A stretch of DNA of 64,000 nt from contig QLIY01000652.1 in the NCBI GenBank assembly GCA_003260075.1, positions 30,354-94,353 on the forward strand, in the 5' to 3' direction. A program made the position numbers and the translations under genes. Every line of letters begins with the position of its first letter. Within the stretch, counting starts at the first letter, position 1. The notes under the pieces were generated by a model that was not told the DNA's origin, did no database searches, and was given only the letters and a program-made list of their open reading frames with translations. Source of the DNA: Phallusia mammillata. Its lineage: Eukaryota; Chordata; Ascidiacea; Phlebobranchia; Ascidiidae. Of the stretch, positions 1 to 12,143 are shown piece by piece.

Positions 1-1950
1 AGTTCAAACTTTGCTTGTAGTGCATTTTTTGGTAACTTACTGCTGTTTTGCGGACGTTTTTATGTCAACAAACTTTCACTAGTTTCTTGGCTTTGACATT
101 CATTCATTTGAGAATGACACAAGTTGATGTGGAAACGTCATGTTTTCTACAAACATATGGCTTGTTTGTTTCTGGTTAGGATTTTTAATACCGTGAATTG
201 TGTACCCGAGTCAAAACAGTTTTGCACAAGGCGAAAAATAAAATTAATCTGTGTAAAGTTAGAAAAATTATAGACTTGGACATAAAACAAATCTTGATGA
301 AAACAGAAAAGTCAGAACGCATGTAAATAGCGAAAACATTATACTTCAGACGTTTAAATGATTGTTGTTGTACTTATTAGTGTTTTGTCGTGCAAGCTTG
401 ATGGTAGTAACAGTTCCGTAATAAACCGCTTGAATATTAAAATCACTTCTAACTGAAACTAAAAATAGAGAGATCGCCACGAACTGTAATGTGTGGAGCT
501 TAACAACAGCTAACGTAGGTAGGGCAGTGAAAAATGTTCTATCTGTACGTGGTTTCCCTGACCCAAAGTGTCTTGAAAGCGGCCGTTATGTCGTGGGCAA
601 TTAATCTGTTTCGATTATCGAACGATCGAGCGCCCCTCCCGCCCTCAAAGACGTTACGCAAGGGCAGGTGAGATGAGTACGACCCCTGCTTGAAACAAAT
701 TCAGTCCTGTGATACTAAACGTTGCCCAGAAGTTTTTTAATTCAGACCCGCTGTTTCCCGTTGTGGTATATGGTTTTTCGTATGGTTTGTCTGTTAATTG
801 TTGTCAGATCTCGAAAAAATGTTAATTGTTTGTTCCTTTAATTGTCTTTTTGTTGTTACGTAAAACAAGACACCTGGCAAAAAATGCCTTTAATAAAATT
901 GATAGCAGTCTAATTTTATAACTTATGAATGCTTCCTACAGTAATAATCTCGTTTCATTGTCTAAGGGCGCTTTTACAAGCCCACCCCCCCCCCCCCTAA
1001 CTTATGAATGCTTCCTACAGTAATAATCTCGTTTCATTGTCTAAGTGCGCTTTTTACAAGCCCACCCAAATTAACAATGACAAAATCGTTTATCAAAAAT
1101 AATGACATATAGGCCTACGTAAAACCAACAAAAAACATTAATAAAATATTATTAACAGGTTTCAATGATGTTTCAATAGATATTCGATGTTATAGCATAT
1201 ATACCACTAAAAGTCTTTTTTCTGACACACCATTACTAAACTATTTGTTCTATCTATAACTTACCTACGACTTGGCTTAACAACAACACGAGAATCCAAA
1301 GTTTGCAATACATCCTGCTGTTTCCAAATCTATTTTTTAATCAATTAATTTATGTTATTCCGCTGAAAAAAACAAGCTCCATGAAACGCTCTGTATGACA
1401 AGATGTTGGTAACTACACGTTGCAGTTAGTTTTGGTTCATCAATGCCTAAACGTTGGTATGTGTAACTTTGGTACAATATAACAAACTGGTTGAAACTTG
1501 CATGCTTTTCTTCAAGTTGGCAATAGCCCTTATTATAAACTTGTCTGAGCTTTAAAGTCTAAAGGTTGCACAGATTTCTGGCCTGTTTACGTAAAAACGT
1601 TTTGAACTTAATATTAGTCCAAAGTCTACCAATAGCATGAATATGTACTTTGTGTGCTCTTTCTTCCGGCGCCTGAAACTATCCGGCAGGGTTTCTTTCG
1701 GTGGTTTCTTTTCCTGTCGAACCCCACCCTCTTTCCCTAACACGGGTGGTTAGTTTATAGGTGCCCCTCGACTGGTTCCACCAACGTTCCACCCCCAGTC
1801 GGGTTTACCCACAATGCGCCAACCTCACTTTTTTGTGAGCCCAAGACACTTAACGCCTTGTAATGACGGTGTAGCTGCAGCGCGTTTTGGCTCTCATCCA
1901 CCACTTGTGCCCGACACTTTTATGCGCTCCATAACGTTTTAACGTTGCGC

Positions 1951-2078
1951 AGCTATTTCCGGCTTGGTGATTGTTTTAGTGCAATTGTGTCGCCATGTCG
2001 TCTTTCACCAAGCGAAATAAACTCAACTCAACTCAACGTTGCGAAGACTTTTTTTGCACCAAGCGAAATAAACTCAAC
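1951..2078 (+). repeat. Short interspersed repeat, copy 1
   Basis: About 80 bp from AGCTATTTCCGG to the AAGCGAAATAAACTCAACTC tail align base for base with 44588-44670, with scattered substitutions. The tail (ACCAAGCGAAATAAACTCAA) is repeated again at about 2055-2078. Two separated copies in the same orientation that end in a simple CTCAA/CTCAACT repeat suggest a SINE, but I see no clear A and B boxes. Confidence 0.5.
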
Positions 2079-4285
2079 TTAGCTACTTCCACCTTTTAAA
2101 CGTCTATGTACCCATCGAATGCAGGAAGTAAACATCGACGAAACTTATGCCTTGTTTTGCCGATGGTGTACATATGGGTACGTATGTTTGGAAACGCAGA
2201 AAAGTAGCCTATTAGGTATTGGGCTCGGTCAAATGAACTCTACTAGTTTTTATCACTTAGTCTGCGAATTCTGAAAGCAAATGTTAGTTTACTCATGTTC
2301 GGGACCAGTGCGTTTTAATTACTTTTCTTTTATGCACTCTTCATTACTTTTCTTTTCATGGAGGTTTTGAATTAAAAATGTTAAGCAAAGAAAACGACAA
2401 TATGAATGTGTTTCAATATGCAATACAACGAAACTGTTTTGAACTGGTGGTACTTTGTGTATGTTATCATTTACAATATTCACATACACTATTCTTACTT
2501 ACATTTTTGGGGTAAAGCCCTTTAAGCATATATTGTTATCCATGCCTATCTTGCCCACACATATCATATAGTTCACTCTCAGGTTGAGGGGGAAATTGAA
2601 ACAGATTCTAGCGTTTTTACGTTCACTCGCATTTCGTCATTAATAAGATCTTATTAACAATGCTGAACTTTTTCTTAGCACAACGTTTAGAACCACTGCT
2701 ATAGCTTGCATGTATCTGCTAAAATTGTATTCAAAATATGTCTAATCAAAACATAACTGTCACAGAATAAAATGTCTGAAATGTCCTCGTTAAAAATACA
2801 AACCTCTGACTCAGCAATAGCCAATGTTCACGGCACACTCACTGACTAGGAAATCTCTTTGAGCAAACATTTCTAGAACCACTGCTACTGACCATTGTTT
2901 ATTTATACATGATTTGTATATATCTAGGCTATGTCAGCCATAAAGAACTTTTTTGGTTACAACTGACTTTTAAGACCTCAGCAAGCGTTTACATCCGACT
3001 TTAACCTCTCTGAGCTATCTCATCTTAAAGATGCTGGAAAACAGGCGGGTTTCTTTTCCGTCAATGTAATATGATGATTCAATCACATGCATATTTAATG
3101 CACCGGGGTTTCAGGACGAAGACAGCGCCGTTTTACGAAACGCTTTAATGCTAATGCTTGCCTAATGCGACCAAAACGCGAAATCTCAAACCAAGCAAAC
3201 ATTGATTCGTGTGTAAAAATTTCGTGCAGCACCCAGCTTGCAAAAAAGATTCAATAAAAATTTGCATTTGTTTATGGTTAAGCAAGTTTAAACTTGGCGA
3301 CAATAACGGTGTAAGACAAACCCATTAAAATATCCATCTATTGCAACACTTCGTTCGTACTGTGTAGCAGTATAGGTTCAATAATGTGCAATGTTAGATT
3401 GTCGCACCAATCGTTAATCCTATTCTGCTAGAAAGGTAACTCAACTCTTTTTTATTCAGTAACAAATTTTCTAAATACCTTTTCAAGCTGAAATGCTAGG
3501 TACATTTTTTCTGTACACTTACAAGGATTTAGGTTGTGCTTATAGCTTCCTTTCTATGTTTTTAAATAGCGAAATCATTAAAGGTTCTTGCTTTTTATGG
3601 TAGCCGATTTAATTAGGCTTAACAACAACACAAAAGTAGTTTTTTTTAGATGATATGCTGACATTGGTGCAAAAAAATACGGACAAAAGGGCTAAAAAAA
3701 CTATTATTTTATTGAAAACCCTTAAAGTACCGCCCCCCCCCCTACGGACAAAAGGGCTAAAAAAACTATTATTTTATTGAAAACCCTTAATTTCATAAAG
3801 TACCGAAAAGTTGAAATTGCCCACATTGACTTTATGTCAAATAAAAGTTGTACGTTTTTGTCAACGTCAAGACTTCCAAAAAAAAAAACTAAAAACACTC
3901 TAGTCTCTGAAATTATAAACATCGCTCCTAACTGCACCAGCCACCATTAGCATCTGCAGTGAAGAAACATCTCAAAGCGCCATTCATCTCTTGCAAAATT
4001 CGTTCAAATTTACGGTCCAACATGGCTGAAGTAACAAGAATGTAATCGTGTTAAAATGGGCGGTGAAGTGAATCCTCGCAGGACCGTGAAGCCGAAGACA
4101 AACGATCCGGACCCGTGGGACCTTCGTGGCTCTCTCGTTTTCGCCTTACCTCTCTCGCTCCTTACTTATTGATCGAAGTGTCGCCATCTGTCAACGATGA
4201 AAGAATTGCGTTGTCCGCATGCATTAATGTCACACTGATCGTTGGTTGTGGCTGAATATACACGGTTGACATCCTGTAGTGGTCA

Positions 4286-4607
4286 CAGAGTTGCCAACGG
4301 GGCTGAAAATGCGAACCCGAATCCCGGCCTGAACCCGAATCGTTTTTGAGAAACCCATTTGGGCCCGAAAGTTTGATTGACTAGTCTTTACATTGAAACC
4401 TCGGGACAGACCAAGACAACATAGAACATTAGTCTTGAACAAGGCGTTTTAGGGCTGCTTAACATTATGTCGAGTCCAGAACTGGCTACTTACTTAGTTA
4501 AATTTATTTAAAAAAGTATACTGACACACAGTGTAAAGTCAAGCCCGTTTTTTAAGAAACGTAAGCCCGAACCCGACCCGAAAAGCCCGGCCCGACTTAC
4601 AACTCTG
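4286..4607. mobile_element. CCCGAACCCG-rich hAT-like MITE, copy 1
   Basis: The ends are CAGAGTTG on the left and CAACTCTG on the right, and the flanking octamers agtggtca and agtggttg match at 6 of 8 positions. The interior is rich in GAACCCGAA and GCCCGGCCCGAC. The same architecture recurs at 7730-8088, with degraded relatives near 40600-40680 and 45484-45660. No coding capacity. Confidence 0.55.
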
Positions 4608-4799
4608 AGTGGTTGATTACTTGTAGTGGTCATGTTCAATTAAAAGCAAATTTATATCTAAAGTTCCAAGTGTGCAAATTGTGTGAAATAAAAGTTCAAA
4701 AGAGTGTGAATTAAAATCCCCCCCAAAAACAACAAGAGTTTCAGAAATGACTGTTACTAAAAGCATACAAACATAAACATTCACATAAACAGTCTACAG

Positions 4800-5160
4800 C
4801 AGTGGTTCTTAACCAGGGCCCATGAATCCCCTGGGGAACCACGGGGTGTATTCCGGGGGGTCACGAGTGTAAGCTCATTATAAACATCCACCAAATATCA
4901 GTGAACCATTTTCTTTTATAATGCTTAGAATTGGGTGTGTGCTGCAAATGATATGATTTACTTTCCTACACAATTTCATATTGAGGAATAATTTTAGCAA
5001 AAAAAAATATTCAGAGATCATGGACTTTATAATTTAGTTGAGTTTGCTACATGCATTTTTGGTAGAGACCACAGGTCTTACGGAGTTATTTATAGAGGGG
5101 GCACGAGGCCTGAAAGTTACTGTTAGGGGGCCACGGTGCATAAAAGATTGAGAAGCACTG
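4800..5160. mobile_element. hAT-type MITE with perfect 8-bp target duplication
   Basis: Inverted ends CAGTGGTTCTTAACC and the complement of GATTGAGAAGCACTG are flanked on both sides by gtctacag (4792-4799 and 5161-5168). The 8-bp duplication and CAGTGG-type termini are typical of non-autonomous hAT elements. There is no transposase frame. Confidence 0.8.
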
Positions 5161-5232
5161 GTCTACAGCAAACGTAAATCGACCAACAGGTATGCGGCAA
5201 GCATCAATCCACAAACAAGCTAAAATAAACAG

Positions 5233-5335
5233 AACAAACTTGGCCGAATGGTCCGGCGCGTCTGACCTACATGCAAACATAAAAAGTGATAGGGAATCTT
5301 CGGGAGCTTCCTAGGTTCGAACCACGTGAAAAAGG
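5233..5335 (+). tRNA. tRNA-like segment or tRNA-derived repeat (probably non-functional)
   Basis: An A-box-like TGGCCGAATGG (5241-5251) is followed about 60 nt later by a canonical B box GGTTCGAACC (5314-5323), with a long variable-arm-like hairpin around TCTTCGGGAGC, as in class II (Leu/Ser) tRNAs. The acceptor and anticodon stems do not pair well, so this is more likely a tRNA pseudogene or a SINE head than an active gene. Confidence 0.35.
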
Positions 5336-5447
5336 CACACATTCAAAGATAAGCAAATTATTATTCGTAGACAAATTATTTCACAAAGCAACGACACAAA
5401 TCAATAAGGTCAAAAGCGCTTATCAGGAAGACCTGTTTCAGAATACG

Positions 5448-5517
5448 GAATATGTTTGATCGGTTTTCTTAGTTTTCTGTCTTTCGCAATTTCTTCCTCG
5501 CCTCGAAGAAAAATGAG
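5448..5517 (-). pseudogene. Stray fragment copied from the last GT32 exon
   Basis: About 70 bp match the part of the GT32 terminal exon at roughly 6063-6130 (the FLRGEEEIAKDRK region) with a few substitutions. It lies some 420 bp beyond the gene's stop codon. It has no splice sites of its own and is either a small genomic duplication or an assembly remnant. Confidence 0.6.
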
Positions 5518-5934
5518 ATAAATTACAGGAAAGACAAATCAGAAAATGTGAAAGTTTGAATGTGTGAACAATTTTAGAAAATATGTATGATATAAGATAT
5601 GCACATGCAGTAGCATTGTTTTATTTTTCAGCTCTCTTATTTGGTAGAAAAACCAAAGTTTGCAGAATGAAAAATAACACAATAACTTTAACAGATACAC
5701 GCTGTTACAGGGATATAGTAATAAAGAGTTTGTGAATTTAAATGACGAATGCTGCACATTGTCCATTTGTTCATTTTGTTTTTTGAAACGTCTTGTTTAA
5801 CAAGTTACCAAAACCACCATGGCTAAAACTAAACCTTTAACAAATGTTTTTCTCGTTAAACATCATAAAAATTCAAAGTGTAGCTTGATCTTATGAGTCA
5901 TACAACTTACAAGTATATTGTCGAGCCAGACTAT

Positions 5935-8900
5935 TCAAATTGTTTTGACATGGTTCTTTAGGGTGGACGCTTTTTTAATCTCAGCGAGGTTATCTTTTAA
6001 AAAATTTCNTTTGAGGTTTTCTTTAAAAAAATTTGGTGGATGTTCTTTGACATCGTCATGGGAAATAAGTTTGATCGGTTTTCTTGGTTTTCTGTCCTTC
6101 GCAATTTCTTCCTCGCCTCGAAGAAACACGAGATCCCTAGTTCCAAACAGAGCTGCTCTTGCGGCCGCGCCGTACGTGGAATCGTGAATCCGGACTTCGT
6201 CGATTCCCCACTCAAGAAAGTCCTGAAACGATAGCCGAAGTGATTCGTTTTTTCAATAAAGGAGCGCATACTTAAAGTAAGTAAGTTTATTTTGCGGAGT
6301 TTAATCGACAGGGTGGCGAATGGCCCTAACGTCACCTTATCATCCACCCTCGATTTTAAAACAGGCAATCAATTGAATAAACAGAACAAAAAACATGCAA
6401 AGGTAAGAAAAAGAATCACCCGTCGGAAAAATTAGCATATTTACATTTAAGGAAAGAACGAATTCGAAAAAGAGATGATTCGACAAGCAAGTGTACTACA
6501 ATTTTTACAGAAGACACAAAAAAGGCACGAAACGAAAAAGGTGATTGTGGTAGGAAACCCAAAATCAAAAAGGATCAGCTAACAATGAACTACGGTAACA
6601 AAAACCGGTAATGAATAAAAAAAATACTGAACCAGCATCAACAAAATTGACTACCTCGGAAAAGTATTTTGTGGTAAATTTAGGATGTATATGAATCATG
6701 TAGTTGTCACTCAAATCATGACTAGATTCCGCAATAGATTCGTGTTCAATCCACACGTTCGGTCGTTGCATTGAAGTTTCCTCGATGTGGATTGGAAGAT
6801 CTTTGCGACTTAAAGCCAAATCTCGTGACCTAATGCAGCTGAAATAGGACACAGGTTCTTTGATCTACAAATAAATACAAAAATTTGGCAAATTAAAAAA
6901 GTTTTTTGTCAAATTTCCATCACATTTTATTCTCATTTGGGGCATCTTCATCGGGGTAATGTCAGCTACCCAAAACAATCGTTCTTATAACATAAAAAGG
7001 GTGAACATGAAAACAGTAGCAGCCAGTTTGGAGTTATAAGAACGGGTAACTGACATAACCCTGATGAAGACGTCCCAAATGAGACGTCGAAACGTCGGAC
7101 AAGTCTAATAAAATTGCCGGCTCATTAAAGAGACAGTTTATGAATTGTGCTTAGTAACAACACTAAATTCATAACATACGTAAAACAACTATTGTAATAG
7201 TTTGCAAAATTGCGTGCTTACCTCGTTGAACTGTTTGTATCCGTTTAATAACTCCTGAAGAAAAGTTGCATTTCGTACAGACAGAAACGATCCAGCGCCT
7301 ACAATGGTCTAGTTTAAATCTAGTTTAAAGATTTTTACTTTTTGTGCACTTTTGCAACGTTGTTGCGCAAAATCAAATTTGTTCCTTTTCAAATTCAAGA
7401 ATAATCTGTGAACCGGTGACCATATTGCGAGACAAAATGGTACAATGGCTTCTATATATATTCTATAGAAAACATGTAAATTTGTATGGCTGTTATTCAA
7501 TATGCATGACCAAACTATCCGGCTTATTAAATGTAAATCATTTCGCAGAGAATTGTTCTATGCTTTTGTATTCATTGTGCGTCTGCTGCTGTACCAAGTT
7601 ACATGAAATCTGTTTAAACAAAAACGCTGTTAAATAGAAGTGTTATTATTACTCATATTTTACCACTTCGTTTCGCAAACGGTGTTCTCACATTCCCTAT
7701 ACTGTTTTCTACCTGTTTCGACATCAACTCAGACAGTTGTAAACGGGCCTGAAGCCCGAACCCGAAAGTACAGGTTCGAAACCCGGCCTGAACCCGAAAT
7801 CGTTTTGGGAAGCCCGTTTAGGCCCGAAGGTTTGATTCACAGGTATATACATTAAAGCCTCAGAAAAGACCAACACAATAGACAATTGGTCTGAAACAAA
7901 ACGATTTAGGACTGTTTGACATTAGGTCAGGACCAGCAACTGTGGCTACTTAATTTAGCTAGCTAAATTTATTTTCAAAAATGCTGACACAAAGTGTACA
8001 GTCAGACCCGAATCGAGCCCGTTGTTTTTAAAGAAACCCAAGCCCGAACTCGAACCCGAACCCGAACCCGGCCCGACTCACAACTCTGCATCAAATGATA
8101 TGGAACTTTTCTCAAACTAATTTTAAGGTAACCTATATTATAAACTCAACACATACTTAGACCCTTCAGACCATTAAATCCCATTGTGAAAGGATATTGA
8201 CGGAGAGGATCCAATGACGCAACAACAATGACGTCAGAGTCGAGATAAATTCCTCCGTGTTTTAGAAGAATTTGAAACCTTGATTACATGAAAGTTACTT
8301 TATTCGTATTTAAAATTGTTACAATCATATAACTAAAAATGTATTTGAATACAAATTTAAGTTATTAACTTCACAGATCCGTGTATGGTTTTCCAAACAC
8401 TTCGTTTCAAATGCCCCATAACCCCAAACAATAAAAACGATTGTCATTCATTCTTCTGTAAACAAAAACACGCGTGTTTTTGTTGATACAAGCAAAGAGT
8501 TTTTAGACATTTTTCAAATTGAAATTAAAAATACGACTTAATTGTTTGTTTGCCTTAAATAAAAGAGCATCTATCGGCTTTTTGATGAAAGCAGCGATAG
8601 GCGTAAAAAATGCCACAATTAATTTGTTTTAAAGTAATCTGGATATTAGGCTACTATTTTCAAAGGATTTTCTTTGTTCACATCAAAATAATATTGTTGA
8701 TAGTTCGTATGCGATCTTTCGGTAAATACATTTAATACGTTTTTGGTCTTTTTTTAACACATACAATTTTCGATTCCCCGACGTTTTGTTGCAAGCGAAT
8801 AATTTGATACAGTACCTTGCGACATCACTTTGCGCCATTAGCTCTTCAATCTGATTCCCATAAATCTGTGTAGGAGCTTTAAACTTTTCTATTTCGAGAC

Positions 8901-9649
8901 AAGGAATTTGAGCAACCAGATTCAACCACAATTCTCCTTGTGGAACGACATCGTTGATGTGAAATATCATTTTGTCCGGTTTCTGTTGTATTATACAATC
9001 CAATTAAAACCAGTGAACCATAGTTGTTTATCGGAATATAACATGTACATATCAGTTACTGAAATAAATTTGCGTAACTAAATTCAAAAATAGAAGTGTC
9101 ATCACAGTACACCGGGCCCATTAAATGCGTCATACCGAATCAGCCGGTCAAGCATTCAACATATAGCAAGGATTGAGTTAATAAAATCTAACATCCTGCG
9201 GTGGGATTCGAACCCATTTTGTGTGTAGTGTATGTTTAGCCTAATGTGGGTACAATATCAGTACAATACAATGAAGCTACGTTTCAATGTGCAAAAACCT
9301 TGTTTTGTTGGAAAACTTAATTACCTTTTGTTTGACAAACTAAATTTTAATCAATAAGCAAAGCAAGCAAAAGTACACTAATAATCGCAATCGTGTTGAA
9401 AAAATTGCATATTTTTATTGCCCAAAATATTTGTTAACAGTATGCCTTGTACTGGAAGTAGAGTAACTTGGTCTGGAAGGCGACAAAACAAATAGAAACA
9501 AAAACTTACATGGTTTGTAGCAACTGATAGAATGGAGATATACTGATAAATCTTCAACGTTCCATTGCCAATCCAAACGTAATGCACTATGTTAGGAACG
9601 GAACCTATAGAACGTTAATGATATTTGCGTTTCAAAAAATGTATGAAAC

Positions 9650-9747
<98 letters not shown>

Positions 9748-11168
9748 CGTAATTTAGTCTTGTTATGTTTTTCGTTTCCTGCATTATACGCTAATATACT
9801 TTCGCTTTTTGTGGCAGAATTTTAATCAACCTTCACAGTCATTCAATCTCAATAAAGTTCTGTACGGTGGCAGTCAATGCAACGAAGAAATAAATTTTCT
9901 GGTGTACAATACTACTACCCCTTGGGGGTCCGCGAACCCCAGGTTGGGAACCACTGATGTAGATGGAATATAGTCCAGGGCTTTTAAAACTTTACTACAT
10001 CTCCAACTCTTCCATAAAAAAGGCATATTTAAAAATAAAAGGTGAAATATAACATGATCGGTTTCTTGTATGTGACATTTAGAGACTGTTAGTCGTAGGC
10101 TACATTTATAGACTGATGATTGGATACAGCAGGGGTGTCTAACATGCGGTCCTCAAGCAGTGTTTGTGCGACCCACGAAGTAACTTTTAGAAGTATGTGT
10201 TTTACTCAGGCTCACGAAAGCCCTGTTTGAGCTCTGAATTTACATGTTTAAATCATTCTATATTAGTGCTATTTGCAACGTTTTTTTCCATTCCCGTCAA
10301 GCAGTAAAGCACAGTTGGTTCTTTCACTCCGCTACACTGCACATCTGTTTGTTATTTATTACAATGTTGTATTTTAATGTAGGTAATGGCATCAATAAAC
10401 ATTATACTTTTTAGTTATGCAATTTTGTTGTTGCCATGTTACACAAATATGTAACAAATATTTCGATAGTGCGGCTTTCGACTTACTTTAAAGTTTGTTT
10501 TTGGCCATCAAAGTTGTTTGAGTTTGACACCCCTGGGATAAAGCACATTTATTTCAAATACGTTCCAAACAATAATTTTAAACTTAAATAGCCTTATGTT
10601 AAACAAAATTGTCCAAACCTTTGGTGTTATTTCGGCAGCTAGGAGTTTGGAAAGGTAGAGAATCACAAATAACATGACTTTCAGCATTGGCCGGTTTCAC
10701 ACAGTTCGCTGACTTGAATTGCCGATTGTTTACAACTTTAATTATTGTCACCGAACGTTGATTGGCCTGAAATGGCATTACAGTTACGGCACTGCTTTTT
10801 GTACACACGATTGTTATCGATTTATTCTTAAATTTTAAAAAAGCATGTAAAGTGAAAACAGATGCAAAAAATGTAACACCACGTTTTAATTGCCACAGCA
10901 AATGGTAAAAATGAACTGTTTGGCGTGAGTTGCATAAATGTAAAATTTTGGAAAAGTTATGTTTGTTTAATTCTTTCAAGAAGAAAAAATCACTGATTTT
11001 TTTCTAATTTTAGCTCCCATTCGATAACAGCCCTGACTATAAAACGTTTCTAACACTTACCGTGTGAAAACCAGGCACATACAGTCCCTTGTGAAATGAA
11101 AACATATAACAAACTGTCAGACAGAAACAACAGAGGATCAGTAAACTTCCCTTAAGCTTAGATTTCAT
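5935..11168 (-). CDS. GT32-type glycosyltransferase, type II membrane protein
   Basis: Eight coding exons on the minus strand: 11061-11168, 10619-10766, 9510-9604, 8816-8982, 8157-8278, 7222-7298, 6655-6864, 5935-6222, giving about 404 residues with every junction in frame. Exon 1 starts MKSKLKGSLLILCCFC, a short cytoplasmic basic stretch and a signal anchor, as expected of a Golgi enzyme. Exon 3 carries PNIVHYVWIGNG. Exon 5 has HGGIYLDSDVIVV, whose DSD is the family DXD motif that binds a metal and nucleotide sugar. The last exon has EWGIDEVRIHDSTYG. This order matches the DXD sugar-binding (GT32) family; donor sugar and acceptor cannot be read from sequence. Two donors are weak (GTTTGG after exon 2, GTAGTC after exon 7). 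Around an N at 6009 a 27-bp near-duplicate adds about nine residues, probably an assembly artefact. Confidence 0.85.
6895..7150. repeat. Inverted repeat with hammerhead-like core, in a GT32 intron
   Basis: Two arms, roughly 6895-6990 and 7035-7130, are inverted copies sharing GTTATAAGAACG, TGACATAACCCTGATGAAGA and CCCAAATGAGA. The plus-strand arm holds CTGATGA (7061), a GACGTC/GACGTC stem and GAAACG, the order of a hammerhead core but with one extra base before the stem and no proper stem III. The element lies antisense to the GT32 transcript. Confidence 0.5.
7730..8088. mobile_element. CCCGAACCCG-rich hAT-like MITE, copy 2, in a GT32 intron
   Basis: The element runs from CAGACAGTTGTAAACGGG to GCCCGACTCACAACTCTG and is flanked by catcaact (7722-7729) and catcaaat (8089-8096), 7 of 8 matching. 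Its interior repeats the GCCCGAACCCGAA motif of the copy at 4286. It sits between GT32 exons at 8157 and 7298. Confidence 0.65.
9195..9225 (-). repeat. tRNA-like T arm (probable SINE fragment)
   Basis: The minus strand shows a T-arm-like GGGTTCGAATCCCAC with an intact B box core at 9205-9214, followed by an acceptor-like CGCAGGA. No convincing A box or anticodon arm is seen upstream. Most likely a decayed tRNA-derived repeat. Confidence 0.3.
9652..9745. repeat. Poly(C) tract of 94 nt in GT32 intron 2
   Basis: An uninterrupted run of 94 C between GT32 exons 3 and 2. Runs of this purity are rarely stable and are a known outcome of no-signal base calls (poly-G on the other strand) in two-colour sequencing, so the true sequence here is uncertain. 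Confidence 0.8.
10130..10535. mobile_element. hAT-type MITE downstream of GT32 exon 2
   Basis: Termini CAGGGGTGTCTAACATG and the complement of GAGTTTGACACCCCTG are flanked by ggatacag (10122-10129) and ggataaag (10536-10543), 7 of 8 identical. It lies in the intron between exons at 10619 and 9604. Confidence 0.75.
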
Positions 11169-11582
11169 GATGCTCGCAGTTGTGCCGAAATCAGCAATAA
11201 GAATTAAGCGCGGTACGCATATACGACAATCTGTATTGTGGCACATCCAAGCCGGAAAGCATCAGCCCTGCTTTGGTGTGATATGGATTTAATTCGGCGA
11301 TTGTCTTACATATATATCCTCATACTGTCAATCAGGCATCATAATGTTGCTTTACTGCTCATAAAGCGAATTTCGTTACCGGGTTTGGGATGTATTATGT
11401 AAGCTTCCACGCATAATTTTGAAACTTACTTTGCAGGCAGAAACACATGGATTCCCAAATCACTTTGAATTCTATCGTGTTTTTTTTAAATCTATCGTTT
11501 TTATGCGACGTTGTTTCGCACCTTATTTATCAATCTTCTACGTGACTAAGATAAACGGGTGTAACTGATGTGAATCATATCA

Positions 11583-11625
11583 CTGATGATGGCATGAGCA
11601 TTTGCCGAAACGTTTAAATTAAACA
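11583..11625 (+). ncRNA. Degenerate hammerhead-ribozyme-like motif
   Basis: CTGATGA (11583) is followed by one extra base, a GGCA/TGCC stem and CGAAACG, then a GTTTAA/TTAAAC hairpin in the stem III position. The order matches a hammerhead core, but the extra base and the absent A15.1-U16.1 pair and cleavage UC make activity unlikely. It appears to be a relic. Confidence 0.35.
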
Positions 11626-11939
11626 ATAAAGCATGTCGATTTTTACGTCTATTTGGGCCGTTATTTTCATCTTTAAACTTATCAACAAATCTGTATAGAG
11701 TGTTCCGAAGTCAATTTTGTTGTTTTAATTCAGGGATGCGCAACTTTGGCAAAAGCCGCCAGTGCTTATGTTTAGGTCATATATAAGCATCTACAATTCT
11801 AAATGCGCCTAAACCCAGATTGCAAACGATGCCTGTGACGCAGCCATGTATATTGTTGCGCTTTGTCTTTCTTGGTCATTTCGCATTGTTTGCAGTTTGC
11901 ACACAATAAGCTGACAAACACTTGATGGGGTGGCTGTTA

Positions 11940-12143
11940 CCGTATTTACTCGATTGTAAGCCGCCCTCGTTCATAAGCCGTCCTCGATTGTAAGCCGCAT
12001 GTTGAGTTGTTAAAAAAATAATGTAAGCCGCCCTCGATTGTAAGCCGCACGCTGGAATTTTAGATACGATAGTTTCTTAATACATCCCCCCCCCCCCAAC
12101 TAAAAAACAATATAAACCGCGGCTTACAATCGAGTAAATACGG
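11940..12143. mobile_element. Mariner-like MITE with TA target duplication
   Basis: Perfect inverted ends CCGTATTTACTCGATTGTAA and its complement TTACAATCGAGTAAATACGG are bounded by TA on both sides. The interior repeats the CCTCGATTGTAAGCCGC motif and contains a poly(C) run at about 12087. A partial copy of its right end and flank recurs at 13058-13145 through a duplication artefact. Consistent with a Tc1/mariner-class non-autonomous element. Confidence 0.75.

Larger units (their letters stand above)
1..5934. other. Intergenic region downstream of the GT32 gene, repeats only
   Basis: I see no exon series with consistent splice sites here. The stretch holds a short interspersed repeat (1951-2078), two duplications joined by poly(C) (around 985-1000 and 3733-3742), a CCCGAACCCG-rich element (4286-4607), a hAT-type MITE (4800-5160), a tRNA-like segment (5233-5335) and a 70-bp fragment copied from the last GT32 exon (5448-5517). 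All open frames are short and lack family resemblance. Confidence 0.6.

Noticed and set aside
5918-6187. Plus-strand frame over the GT32 terminal exon
   Set aside because: It is antisense to an exon whose minus-strand translation matches the GT32 C-terminal pattern and joins in frame with the preceding exon.
9625-9825. Open frame with a long polyproline run
   Set aside because: It is only the translation of a 94-nt poly(C) tract in a GT32 intron. The same holds for the polyproline frame at 42968-43213 and the polyglycine frames at 21728-22045 and 55351-55665.
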